In this document: piece by piece, positions 6,749 through 12,707 of the stretch
Layout of the letters: each line of letters opens with the position of its first letter
How positions within the stretch are numbered: the stretch's first letter is position 1
From: an uncultured Bacteroidales bacterium
GTDB taxonomy: Bacteria > Bacteroidota > Bacteroidia > Bacteroidales > Marinilabiliaceae
Assembly (NCBI GenBank): GCA_934725785.1
Contig: CAKVCS010000018.1
Span: forward strand, 1-12,707
DNA length: 12,707 nt
Reading direction: 5' to 3'
Position numbers and translations under genes: made by a program
The notes under the pieces: model-generated
The model's input: only the letters and a program-made list of their open reading frames with translations
What the model was told of the DNA's origin: nothing
Database searches by the model: none

Positions 6749-7390
6749 ATGGCAGAAAAGAAATATTTAGCCGACGTGGCGTCGAAGGTTGTCACCGTGG
6801 TGCTCCATCCGCTGCTGCTGCCCATCTACTGCACGCTGCTCGTGTTCTACACCCCGACGCCCTACGCCGCCATGCCCACCATAGCCAAGGCGTGCGAGCT
6901 CGGCTTCGTGTGTTTCTTCGCCTGCCTTGTGCCGCTCGTCATCATCGGCGTGCTCATCGCGCTCGGCAAGGTCAGCGGCATCGAGATGTCGTCGCGGTCG
7001 GAGCGGTGCCTGCCCCTCTCGCTGTCAGCCTTTGCTATTGTTTGCTCGCTTGCCGCGCTTAATAGTCTCATCCCGGCTTGCATATCTGGTATGGTGGCGG
7101 GCGAGGCCGCCGTCCTTTTCGTGGCGGCGGTATTGTCATTTTTCTGGAAGGTGAGCCTCCATGCCATTGGTGTCGGGGCTTTGCTCGCCTTCATATCGGT
7201 GTCGGGCGTGGCTTTCCACCAGGACTTCTCCCCGCTTGCGGCTGCCGCTTTTGTGGCCGCTGGCGTGACGGCTTGGACACGGCTGCACGAGGAGGCCCAC
7301 ACCCCCGCTCAGCTGCTGGTCGGCTATGCCATAGGGTTTGTGTTCATGGGCGCGATTATGAACGTCGCTTTGCTTCGACCTATCCTGTGA
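6749..7390 (+). CDS. PAP2-like integral membrane protein, degenerate active site
   Basis: Predicted inner-membrane protein of 213 residues with about six hydrophobic segments (roughly 16-34, 50-72, 88-108, 116-133, 140-172 and 188-208). It resembles the PAP2 phosphatase superfamily, which removes phosphate from lipid phosphates such as phosphatidate or undecaprenyl pyrophosphate. Motif remnants are SRSER (82-86), KVSLHAIGVG (134-143, in place of PSGH) and TRLHEEAHTPAQ (177-188, in place of SRxxxxxHxxxD). R178 and H184 are kept, but the usual final aspartate is glutamine (Q188). It may be a divergent active branch or a non-catalytic relative. It is almost certainly co-transcribed with rpoN and with ispD 47 bases downstream. 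Pairing with an isoprenoid gene hints at polyprenyl phosphate metabolism, but this is inference. Confidence 0.75.
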   Translation: MAEKKYLADVASKVVTVVLHPLLLPIYCTLLVFYTPTPYAAMPTIAKACELGFVCFFACLVPLVIIGVLIALGKVSGIEMSSRSERCLPLSLSAFAIVCSLAALNSLIPACISGMVAGEAAVLFVAAVLSFFWKVSLHAIGVGALLAFISVSGVAFHQDFSPLAAAAFVAAGVTAWTRLHEEAHTPAQLLVGYAIGFVFMGAIMNVALLRPIL

Positions 7391-7437
7391 GAGGGCGTGG
7401 CGAGCGTGTGTTCATGCAAAAAGAAACAAGAGATTAA

Positions 7438-8112
7438 ATGAAAAAGCTTGTCATAATAGTAGCCGGCGGAAGTGGCACTCGGATGGGCGGCCCCGTCCCC
7501 AAGCAGTTCCTGCCCTTGCGGGGCAGGCCTGTGCTTATGCGGACGCTCGACGTGTTCGCCTCAGTGCCGCAGATGAGGGTTGTGCTCGTGCTGCCTGAAA
7601 GTCAGGTGGACGCGTGGGAGGGGCTTTGCCGCCAACACGGCTTTACCGCCAAGGTGGACATCGCCTTTGGCGGGGCGTCGCGCCATGAGAGCGTGCGCAG
7701 CGGCCTCTCAAAATGGGCTGGCGAGGAGCTTATAGGTGTCCATGACGGTGTGCGTCCTCTGATCTCGCCCTCTTTCGTTGAGCGGCTCTATGACGACGCC
7801 GCGCGTTTCGGCTCCGCCATCCCCGCGCTTCCATCCGTGGAGTCCGTGCGCCTGGTTGATGATGGCGGGCGAAGCCGCGCTGTGGATCGTTCTCGCGTCA
7901 TGATGGTGCAGACACCACAGGTGTTCCGCTCCTCAGTCCTGCTCGACGCCTACGCCCAGCCGTTCTCCCCGCTTTTTACCGATGACGCCAGCGTGGTCGA
8001 GTCGGCTGGTGGCGAGATTCACCTTTCAGAGGGCGAGCGGGGCAACATAAAGCTCACTACGCCAGGTGACATGCTCGCGGCCGAGGCTATGACGCGCCGG
8101 TCTGGGGAATGA
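7438..8112 (+). CDS. ispD: 2-C-methyl-D-erythritol 4-phosphate cytidylyltransferase (IspD)
   Basis: Transfers CMP from CTP to methylerythritol 4-phosphate in the MEP pathway to isopentenyl diphosphate, in the cytoplasm. The 224-residue product is of family length. The CTP-binding loop is AGGSGTRMGGPVPKQF (9-24), with R15 and K22 at the catalytic positions. GGASRHESVRSGL (78-90), VHDGVRP (101-107), QTPQVF (158-163), TDDASVVE (181-188) and GNIKLTTPGD (202-211) follow. R151 and K205 correspond to the substrate-binding R157 and K213 of the E. coli enzyme by motif alignment from memory. The ATG directly follows a TAA that closes a 7-codon reading frame (7414-7437), probably chance. It is the last gene of the rpoN unit; no strong terminator follows. 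Confidence 0.96.
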   Translation: MKKLVIIVAGGSGTRMGGPVPKQFLPLRGRPVLMRTLDVFASVPQMRVVLVLPESQVDAWEGLCRQHGFTAKVDIAFGGASRHESVRSGLSKWAGEELIGVHDGVRPLISPSFVERLYDDAARFGSAIPALPSVESVRLVDDGGRSRAVDRSRVMMVQTPQVFRSSVLLDAYAQPFSPLFTDDASVVESAGGEIHLSEGERGNIKLTTPGDMLAAEAMTRRSGE

Positions 8113-8130
8113 TTGCGCCGCCCCGGCCTG

Positions 8131-8139
8131 TGTGGATAA
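8131..8139 (-). promoter_or_regulatory. Perfect DnaA box
   Basis: TGTGGATAA on the plus strand is the exact complement of the consensus DnaA box TTATCCACA. It lies 18 bases after the ispD stop codon and about 70 bases before the promoter of the following gene. A single box is not an origin; it may titrate DnaA or modulate the next promoter, or it may be chance. Confidence 0.4.
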
Positions 8140-8206
8140 ACGTTATATATCCTCAAAACTGAGCGGTAGGAGCGTGGGCGGCTCCCGAAGTACGGCGAAA
8201 AAATGT

Positions 8207-8214
8207 TACATTTG
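8207..8214 (+). promoter_or_regulatory. Bacteroidota -7 promoter element for the ligase fusion
   Basis: TACATTTG fits TAnnTTTG, is identical to the element before rpoN, and follows an A-rich run. The predicted start near 8220 gives a leader of about 74 bases containing a 14-codon reading frame and a hairpin around the start codon. No clear -33 element is visible. Confidence 0.6.
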
Positions 8215-8247
8215 CGTATCTGTGGCATTGCGCCCCTGGGACATGCC

Positions 8248-8292
8248 ATGAGGCTTGACCTGGCAGACGGAGAGCTGACCTCTCGTATGTGA
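8248..8292 (+). other. Possible 14-codon leader ORF
   Basis: ATG at 8248 opens a frame encoding MRLDLADGELTSRM that stops at TGA 8290-8292, one base before the ATG of the fusion gene. The arrangement would allow translational coupling. The peptide has no run of one amino acid that would suggest attenuation, and no clear ribosome-binding site precedes it, so it may be fortuitous. Confidence 0.25.
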
Positions 8293-8311
8293 GATGGTTG
8301 CCGGCTCTCCG
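8268..8311 (+). promoter_or_regulatory. Inverted repeat enclosing the start codon
   Basis: CGGAGAGC (8268-8275) and GCTCTCCG (8304-8311) form a perfect 8-bp stem with a 28-base loop that contains the start codon at 8294-8296. Folding would place the initiation region in a loop and could affect translation. This is based on pairing alone. Confidence 0.35.
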
Positions 8312-10795
8312 AATACATACAGAGCAATGATAGATTGTCATAATAAAACGGCCATATGGACAGCCGAGCGGGAGATTAGTTATGCCGAGCTCCTCTCCCG
8401 GATAACGGACTTCTCCGAGGCCTACAGCGCGGCGCGCGGGAGCCGCGTCGTGATTCTTTCAGAGAATCGTCCCGCGTTCATCTACGCACTTTTTTCTATT
8501 TGGAAGAACGGCTGCATCGCCGTGCCGATAGACTGCACGTCGTCGGCCGCCGATCTCGCCTATGTCCTGGCCGACTGCACCCCGGCCGTGGTGCTGACTT
8601 CCGAGGCGTGCGAGGCCGTAGCGCGTGAGGCTGTCAGCAGGGTCGGCGGGGGGCAAAAGGTTGTCGTCATGTCCGCGAATATGGAGGAGAGGCCTACGTC
8701 CGCCCCACATGCGCGCATAGACGTCAAGATGGACGACACGAGCCTCATCGTCTACACCAGCGGGACCACTGGCAGCCCCAAGGGCGTGATGCTCTCTTTC
8801 GAGAATATATATTTCAACATAGACGCCGTCAGCAAGGGCGTGCCGATCTTCACGCCCGACAGGCGGACCATGATCCTCTTGCCGTGCCACCACGTGCTGC
8901 CGCTTATGGGGTCCATGATAGCCCCCCTCGTCACAGGCGGCAGCGTGGCCTTCTGCCCCTCTATGAGCGCGCCGGACTTGATGAGGACGCTCGCCGACGG
9001 CAAGGTCGGCATAGTGATAGGCGTGCCGCGTCTTTACACGATGCTGACAAAGGGCATCTGCGGCAAGATTGACGCGCATTGGTTCACGCGCGCACTCTAC
9101 AAGTTATGCAAAATGGTGGGCAGCCGGACCCTCTCGCGCCTCGTGTTCTCCTCCATCCGCAAGAAGATGGGCGGGGCCATACGCTTCTTTGTCAGTGGAG
9201 GCGCGGCTCTCGACCCCTTGGTGGCCCAGAGGATGAAGACACTTGGGCTTGACGTGCTCGAGGGGTATGGCATGACCGAGTGCGCCCCCATGATTGCCTT
9301 CACGCGCCCTGACGACATAACGCCCGGAGCGTCGGGGCAGCCCGTGCCGGGGTGCGACGTCGAGGTGCGCGACGGCGAGCTCGTGACGAGAGGCAAGAAC
9401 GTCATGCAAGGATACTATGGCCGCCCTGAAGAGACCGCGGCGTTGATCCGGGACGGGTGGATATACACGGGCGACCTTGGTTACATCGACTCCAAGGGCA
9501 GGGTGGTGGTAACTGGCCGGCGCAAAGAGATAATAGTTCTCTCAAACGGCAAGAACGTCAACCCGACGGAGATTGAGCAGAAGATTGAGGAGTATCAGGA
9601 CATCGTCAAAGAGGTGGCAGTGACCGAGAGCAACGACGCGCTCGTGGCCATAATTGTCCCCACACCCGCTCTCGCAGCCTCGCTGACCGATGAGCAGATT
9701 GAGGAGAAGGTAAAGTGGGAGATTCTCGACAAGTATAACGCCGACGCGGCTGCATACAAGAAGATCTTCAACGTCAAGATATACCGCTCCGACCTGCCTC
9801 GCACTCGGCTCGACAAGATCCAGCGATTCAAGCTCAAGTCTCTTCTCGTCGACACGGCTCAGGCTCAGACAGCGCCCGAGGCGGTGGACGAGGCCATGAG
9901 CGACGAGTACAAGATCATAAAGAGGTACATTGAGAGCGAGAAGGTCTGCAAAGTCCGCCCGACGGACCACATCGAGCTCGACCTTGCTTTCGACTCGCTT
10001 GACAAGGTGGGGCTCCAGGTGTTCATCAACTCAAGCTTCGGACTCGACATGTCAACCGATCAGCTCACGGCGTTCAAGAGCGTGGCCGAGATGGCCGACT
10101 TCGTGGCCGAGGGAAAGACAAAGATGCAGGTTGAGAAGATTGACTGGAAGAAGATCCTCCGCGAGCACACCACGCTCAAGCTGCCGCAGACGTGGGTCAC
10201 TGGGCGCATATTCATAGCCCTCTCGCAACCATTCTTCCGCCTCTACTTCAAGCTGCGCGGCAAGGGGGCGGAGCGCATACCAGACGGCCCCGTGATCATC
10301 GCGCCCAACCATCAGAGCTTCCTCGACGGCCTCTTCGTCATGTCGTTCTTAAAGTATAGAGACATTAAGAACACGTACTTCTACGCCAAGGAGCAGCATA
10401 TAAGGCGACCGTTCATAAAGTTCATGGCTGCGACGCACAACGTCATAGTGATGGATATGAGCAACCTTAAGGAGTCCATCCAGAAGATGGGCGAGGCGCT
10501 CAAGAAGAAGAAGAACATCATAATATTCCCCGAGGGCACGCGCACCACCGACGGCAAGCTCGGAGAGTTCAAGAAGACGTTCGCCATCCTAAGCAAGGAG
10601 CTCAACGTCCCCGTTGTCCCCGTCTCCATCAAGGGGGCTTTCCAGGCTATGCCTAAGGGTAGCAAACTGCCGAGGCCGCACCGCGTCCAGGTGGAGTTCC
10701 TCCCGCCCGTCTACCCAAAGCAGTCCGCCGAGAGCTATGACAACATAACGAAAGAGGTCTACGACAGCATAAAGGAGAACCAGGAGGCCGAGTAG
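8294..10795 (+). CDS. Acyl-activating enzyme / acyl carrier / acyltransferase fusion
   Basis: An 833-residue protein with three domains. Residues about 12-520 are an AMP-forming acyl-CoA/acyl-ACP synthetase: YTSGTTGSPKG (154-164), GYGMTE (324-329), YTGDLG (391-396), GRRKEIIVLSNGKNVNP (408-424) and PRTRLDKIQR (502-511) with the catalytic lysine at K508. Residues about 535-605 resemble an acyl carrier protein with DSLD at 567-570, S568 being the likely phosphopantetheine site. Residues about 635-833 are a PlsC-type acyltransferase: NHQSFLD (672-678, HX4D with H673 and D678) and FPEGTR (745-750). It probably activates a fatty acid, holds it on its own carrier domain and transfers it to a lysophospholipid or other acceptor at the membrane. 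E. coli Aas has the acyltransferase first and no such carrier. ATG 8294 is the first possible start after an in-frame stop; ATG 8327 is an alternative. Transcribed alone from its own promoter. Confidence 0.88.
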   Translation: MVAGSPNTYRAMIDCHNKTAIWTAEREISYAELLSRITDFSEAYSAARGSRVVILSENRPAFIYALFSIWKNGCIAVPIDCTSSAADLAYVLADCTPAVVLTSEACEAVAREAVSRVGGGQKVVVMSANMEERPTSAPHARIDVKMDDTSLIVYTSGTTGSPKGVMLSFENIYFNIDAVSKGVPIFTPDRRTMILLPCHHVLPLMGSMIAPLVTGGSVAFCPSMSAPDLMRTLADGKVGIVIGVPRLYTMLTKGICGKIDAHWFTRALYKLCKMVGSRTLSRLVFSSIRKKMGGAIRFFVSGGAALDPLVAQRMKTLGLDVLEGYGMTECAPMIAFTRPDDITPGASGQPVPGCDVEVRDGELVTRGKNVMQGYYGRPEETAALIRDGWIYTGDLGYIDSKGRVVVTGRRKEIIVLSNGKNVNPTEIEQKIEEYQDIVKEVAVTESNDALVAIIVPTPALAASLTDEQIEEKVKWEILDKYNADAAAYKKIFNVKIYRSDLPRTRLDKIQRFKLKSLLVDTAQAQTAPEAVDEAMSDEYKIIKRYIESEKVCKVRPTDHIELDLAFDSLDKVGLQVFINSSFGLDMSTDQLTAFKSVAEMADFVAEGKTKMQVEKIDWKKILREHTTLKLPQTWVTGRIFIALSQPFFRLYFKLRGKGAERIPDGPVIIAPNHQSFLDGLFVMSFLKYRDIKNTYFYAKEQHIRRPFIKFMAATHNVIVMDMSNLKESIQKMGEALKKKKNIIIFPEGTRTTDGKLGEFKKTFAILSKELNVPVVPVSIKGAFQAMPKGSKLPRPHRVQVEFLPPVYPKQSAESYDNITKEVYDSIKENQEAE

Positions 10796-10820
10796 GCTTC
10801 AATATCACCTGCGAATATAG

Positions 10821-10856
10821 GCCCCGTTGCCCGCACAGGGCGGCGGGGCTTTTTTT
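10821..10856 (+). terminator. Intrinsic terminator of the ligase fusion gene
   Basis: GCCCCGTTGCCC (10821-10832) pairs with GGGCGGCGGGGC (10838-10849) over 12 bp, including two G-U pairs, around the loop GCACA. Seven T residues follow immediately (10850-10856). It lies 25 bases after the stop codon and is a textbook rho-independent terminator. Confidence 0.9.
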
Positions 10857-10910
10857 GTCAGTGACAGCTACAGGGCATGCGATGGGTTCTCACTCGCCGG
10901 CAAAGATAAG

Positions 10911-10947
10911 AAAAGGCGGCGCCCACGAGCCGTAATAGCCCGTGGGC
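10911..10947 (-). terminator. Probable terminator of maeB
   Basis: On the minus strand, 31 bases after the maeB stop codon, GCCCACG (complement of 10941-10947) pairs with CGTGGGC (complement of 10921-10927), giving a 7-bp GC-rich stem with a 13-base loop that can add a short inner GC pair. About 6 bases later the transcript would read TTTTCTTATCTTT (10902-10914). The gap before the T-rich part makes it less canonical than its convergent neighbour. Confidence 0.5.
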
Positions 10948-10978
10948 ACCGTCATTGTGTGGGGAAAGGTTTTTCGAC

Positions 10979-12707
10979 TTACTCCATCTGGTCGCGCTTC
11001 TCTTGCACCTGCGCGTCGAGAACGGCCACGGCCGTCATATTGACAATGTCGCGCACGGAGCTCTCTATGTCCAAGAAGTGGATAGGCTTCTTAAGGCCCA
11101 TCTGGATGGGGCCCAGGATGTCGCCCACGCCCATCTCCAGCAGCAGTTTGCTGGCGGTGTTTGCCGAGCTGAGGTTGGGGAACACGAGTGCGTTGACGTC
11201 TTTGCCCGCAAGCTTAGAGAAGGGGAACTTGCGGTCGCGCAGCTCGCGGTTCAGGGCGAAGTTGACTTGCATCTCGCCGTCGACCACCATGTCCGGGTAA
11301 CGCTCGTGCAGGGTCTCCACCACCTTGTGGACCGACGCCGGGCTGCCCTCTTTCGTCGCGCCGAAATTGGCGTAGCTCAGCATGGCCATCACCGGCTCGT
11401 GGTTGAAGAACTTCACGGTGTCATACGTCAGTTTGGCCACGTCTATGAGCGTGTCCGTGCTCGGGTGGCGGTTTATGAGCGTGTCCGCCATGAAATACGT
11501 GCCTTTCTTCGTGTTGAGGATGTGCATGGCGCCAATGTGGTTAAGCCCTTTGCGTATGCCTATTATCTCCTTGGCGGCCGATACGAGTTCCTCGTTCTTG
11601 GTGTAGACGCCCGTAATCATGGCGTCCGCCGCCCCCGTCTTCACCATCATGAGGCCGAAGTAATTGCGGTCGTACATCTTCTCGAAGTACTCGTCGAACG
11701 TTGCGCCCTCGCGGCCTTTCTCCTCGGCCATGATCTTGGCGAAAGTGGTGCGGCGGCCCTCCTCACGGTCGTGGCGCAGGTTCACAATCTCCATTCCCGT
11801 GAGGTCTATGTCGTTCTCGGCGGCTATCTTGGCCAGCTTCTCCTCGTTCCCCAGGAGGATGGGCTTGCAGAGCCCCTCCGACAGCGCTTGCGCGGCCGCT
11901 TTGAGCATGTTGACGTGGTTGGCCTCCGAGAAGACCACGCGCCGCGGGTTTTGCCTCGCCATGTCATAGAAGCTGCGCAGCATCTTGTTGTCAAGACCCA
12001 TCAGGCTCTTCAGCTTGACCTCGTAGGCCTGCCAGTCCTCTATTGGTTTGCGAGCCACACCGCTCTCGATGGCGGCGCGCGCAACGGCGGGGGCCACGGT
12101 CGTAAGCAGCCTCGGGTCCAGAGCCTTGGGGACAATGTATTCGCGGCCGAACGAGATGCGCTTCATGCCGTAGGCGGCGTTCACAACGTCTGGCACAGCC
12201 TTGCGGGTGAGCTCGGCAATGGCCTTCACGGCCGCCACTTTCATCTCCTCGTTGATGCACTTGGCGCGGACGTCGAGCGCTCCGCGGAAGATGTAGGGGA
12301 ACCCGAGGACGTTGTTAATCTGGTTGGGCTGGTCGGAGCGGCCCGTGGCGTAAATGATGTCGGGCCGGCTGGCGCGGGCGTCCTCCGGGCTTATCTCCGG
12401 CTGAGGGTTGGCAAGGGCGAAGACTATGGGGTCCTTTGCCATTGAGCGGACCATGTCTTGCGTAAGCACGCCGGCCACCGAGAGGCCCAGGAAGACGTCC
12501 GCGTCCACGAGAGCCTCGGCCAGGCTGTTCACGTCCCTCGTGGTGGCGAACTCGCGCTTCTGCTCCGTCAGGTTGGGCCTGTCCATTTTTATCGGGCCCT
12601 TCGAGTCGACCATTATGACGTTCTCGCGTCTCACGCCGAGGCGCATGTAGAGGCGCGTGCACGATATGGCGGCAGCCCCCGCGCCGTTCACGACGACCCT
12701 GACGTCC
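10979..12707 (-). CDS. maeB: NADP-type malic enzyme with phosphotransacetylase domain, partial
   Basis: Decarboxylates malate to pyruvate with reduction of NAD(P). Only the C-terminal 576 residues or so are present; the frame is open to the right edge, and full-length relatives are about 760 residues. The visible part begins within the NAD(P)-binding domain (VVVNGAGAAA, about 12697-12668), followed by FALANPQPEISPEDA and the family signature PNQINNVLGFPYIFRGALD (about 12325-12269). From about 11945 to the stop codon lies a phosphate acetyl/butyryltransferase-like domain (RRVVFSEANHVNMLKAA at its start, then GDILGPIQMGLKKP). In characterised MaeB-type enzymes that domain is usually regulatory, sensing acetyl-CoA, rather than catalytic. 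The stop codon is at 10979-10981. The gene converges on the ligase fusion, with terminators from both sides between them. Confidence 0.94.
   Translation of the reverse strand, partial: DVRVVVNGAGAAAISCTRLYMRLGVRRENVIMVDSKGPIKMDRPNLTEQKREFATTRDVNSLAEALVDADVFLGLSVAGVLTQDMVRSMAKDPIVFALANPQPEISPEDARASRPDIIYATGRSDQPNQINNVLGFPYIFRGALDVRAKCINEEMKVAAVKAIAELTRKAVPDVVNAAYGMKRISFGREYIVPKALDPRLLTTVAPAVARAAIESGVARKPIEDWQAYEVKLKSLMGLDNKMLRSFYDMARQNPRRVVFSEANHVNMLKAAAQALSEGLCKPILLGNEEKLAKIAAENDIDLTGMEIVNLRHDREEGRRTTFAKIMAEEKGREGATFDEYFEKMYDRNYFGLMMVKTGAADAMITGVYTKNEELVSAAKEIIGIRKGLNHIGAMHILNTKKGTYFMADTLINRHPSTDTLIDVAKLTYDTVKFFNHEPVMAMLSYANFGATKEGSPASVHKVVETLHERYPDMVVDGEMQVNFALNRELRDRKFPFSKLAGKDVNALVFPNLSSANTASKLLLEMGVGDILGPIQMGLKKPIHFLDIESSVRDIVNMTAVAVLDAQVQEKRDQME

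Noticed and set aside
5938..6825. Minus-strand 295-codon open frame antisense to rpoN
   Set aside because: Shadow of rpoN, which is complete and well conserved; composition is typical of antisense frames in GC-rich genes.
7414..7437. Seven-codon ORF ending directly before ispD
   Set aside because: Too short to assess, no ribosome-binding site or composition signal; the TAAATG junction is easily produced by chance.
12193..12206. Sigma-54 promoter-like TGGCAC-TTGC
   Set aside because: The spacing is one base short of the consensus (4 instead of 5 between the boxes) and it lies inside maeB on the opposite strand, so it is most likely chance.
10955..12445. Plus-strand open frame of 496 codons antisense to maeB
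   Set aside because: It is a shadow of the malic enzyme gene: rich in His, Arg, Val and Leu with no domain motifs, while the minus-strand frame has clear family signatures over its whole length.

Overview
The window looks like ordinary chromosome from a GC-rich member of the Bacteroidota, probably the order Bacteroidales. Four things point there. The gene set matches: a DUF5683-type protein directly behind parA-parB, malic enzyme fused to a phosphotransacetylase domain, ComB, and a PAP2-like membrane protein behind rpoN. Three gene starts or operons are preceded by the Bacteroidota -7 promoter element TAnnTTTG (1846-1853, 5220-5227, 8207-8214). Shine-Dalgarno sequences are weak or absent. The protein sequences themselves are Bacteroidales-like. 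No CRISPR array, transposase, phage gene, tRNA or rRNA was seen.

Layout, left to right. leuC (81-1475, +) ends a leucine-biosynthesis unit whose earlier genes lie outside the window; a strong hairpin follows it. A 418-base non-coding region (1476-1893) holds repeated TTGACA motifs, loose DnaA-box-like nonamers, two copies of an 11-mer resembling half of a parS site, a second terminator-like hairpin and the parA promoter. Next is parA-parB-DUF5683-comB (1894-5175, +): chromosome partitioning followed by an envelope protein and a 2-phosphosulfolactate phosphatase homologue. A new promoter then starts rpoN-PAP2-like-ispD (5278-8112, +): sigma-54, a degenerate PAP2 membrane protein and an enzyme of the MEP isoprenoid pathway. 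After a spacer with a perfect DnaA box and a promoter comes a single 833-residue fusion of AMP-forming acyl-activating enzyme, acyl carrier protein and PlsC-type acyltransferase (8294-10795, +), closed by a textbook terminator. A partial malic enzyme (maeB) runs convergently on the minus strand to the window's right edge.

Most genes are housekeeping: leucine synthesis, chromosome segregation, sigma-54 transcription, isoprenoid precursors, phospholipid acylation and pyruvate/NADPH supply. No unmistakably new system is visible. The points most worth a second look are the ligase-ACP-acyltransferase fusion, whose domain order is reversed relative to E. coli Aas; the partition/origin-like region before parA; comB without its pathway partners; and the marked switch in isoleucine codon use between leuC (mostly ATC) and rpoN (mostly ATA).
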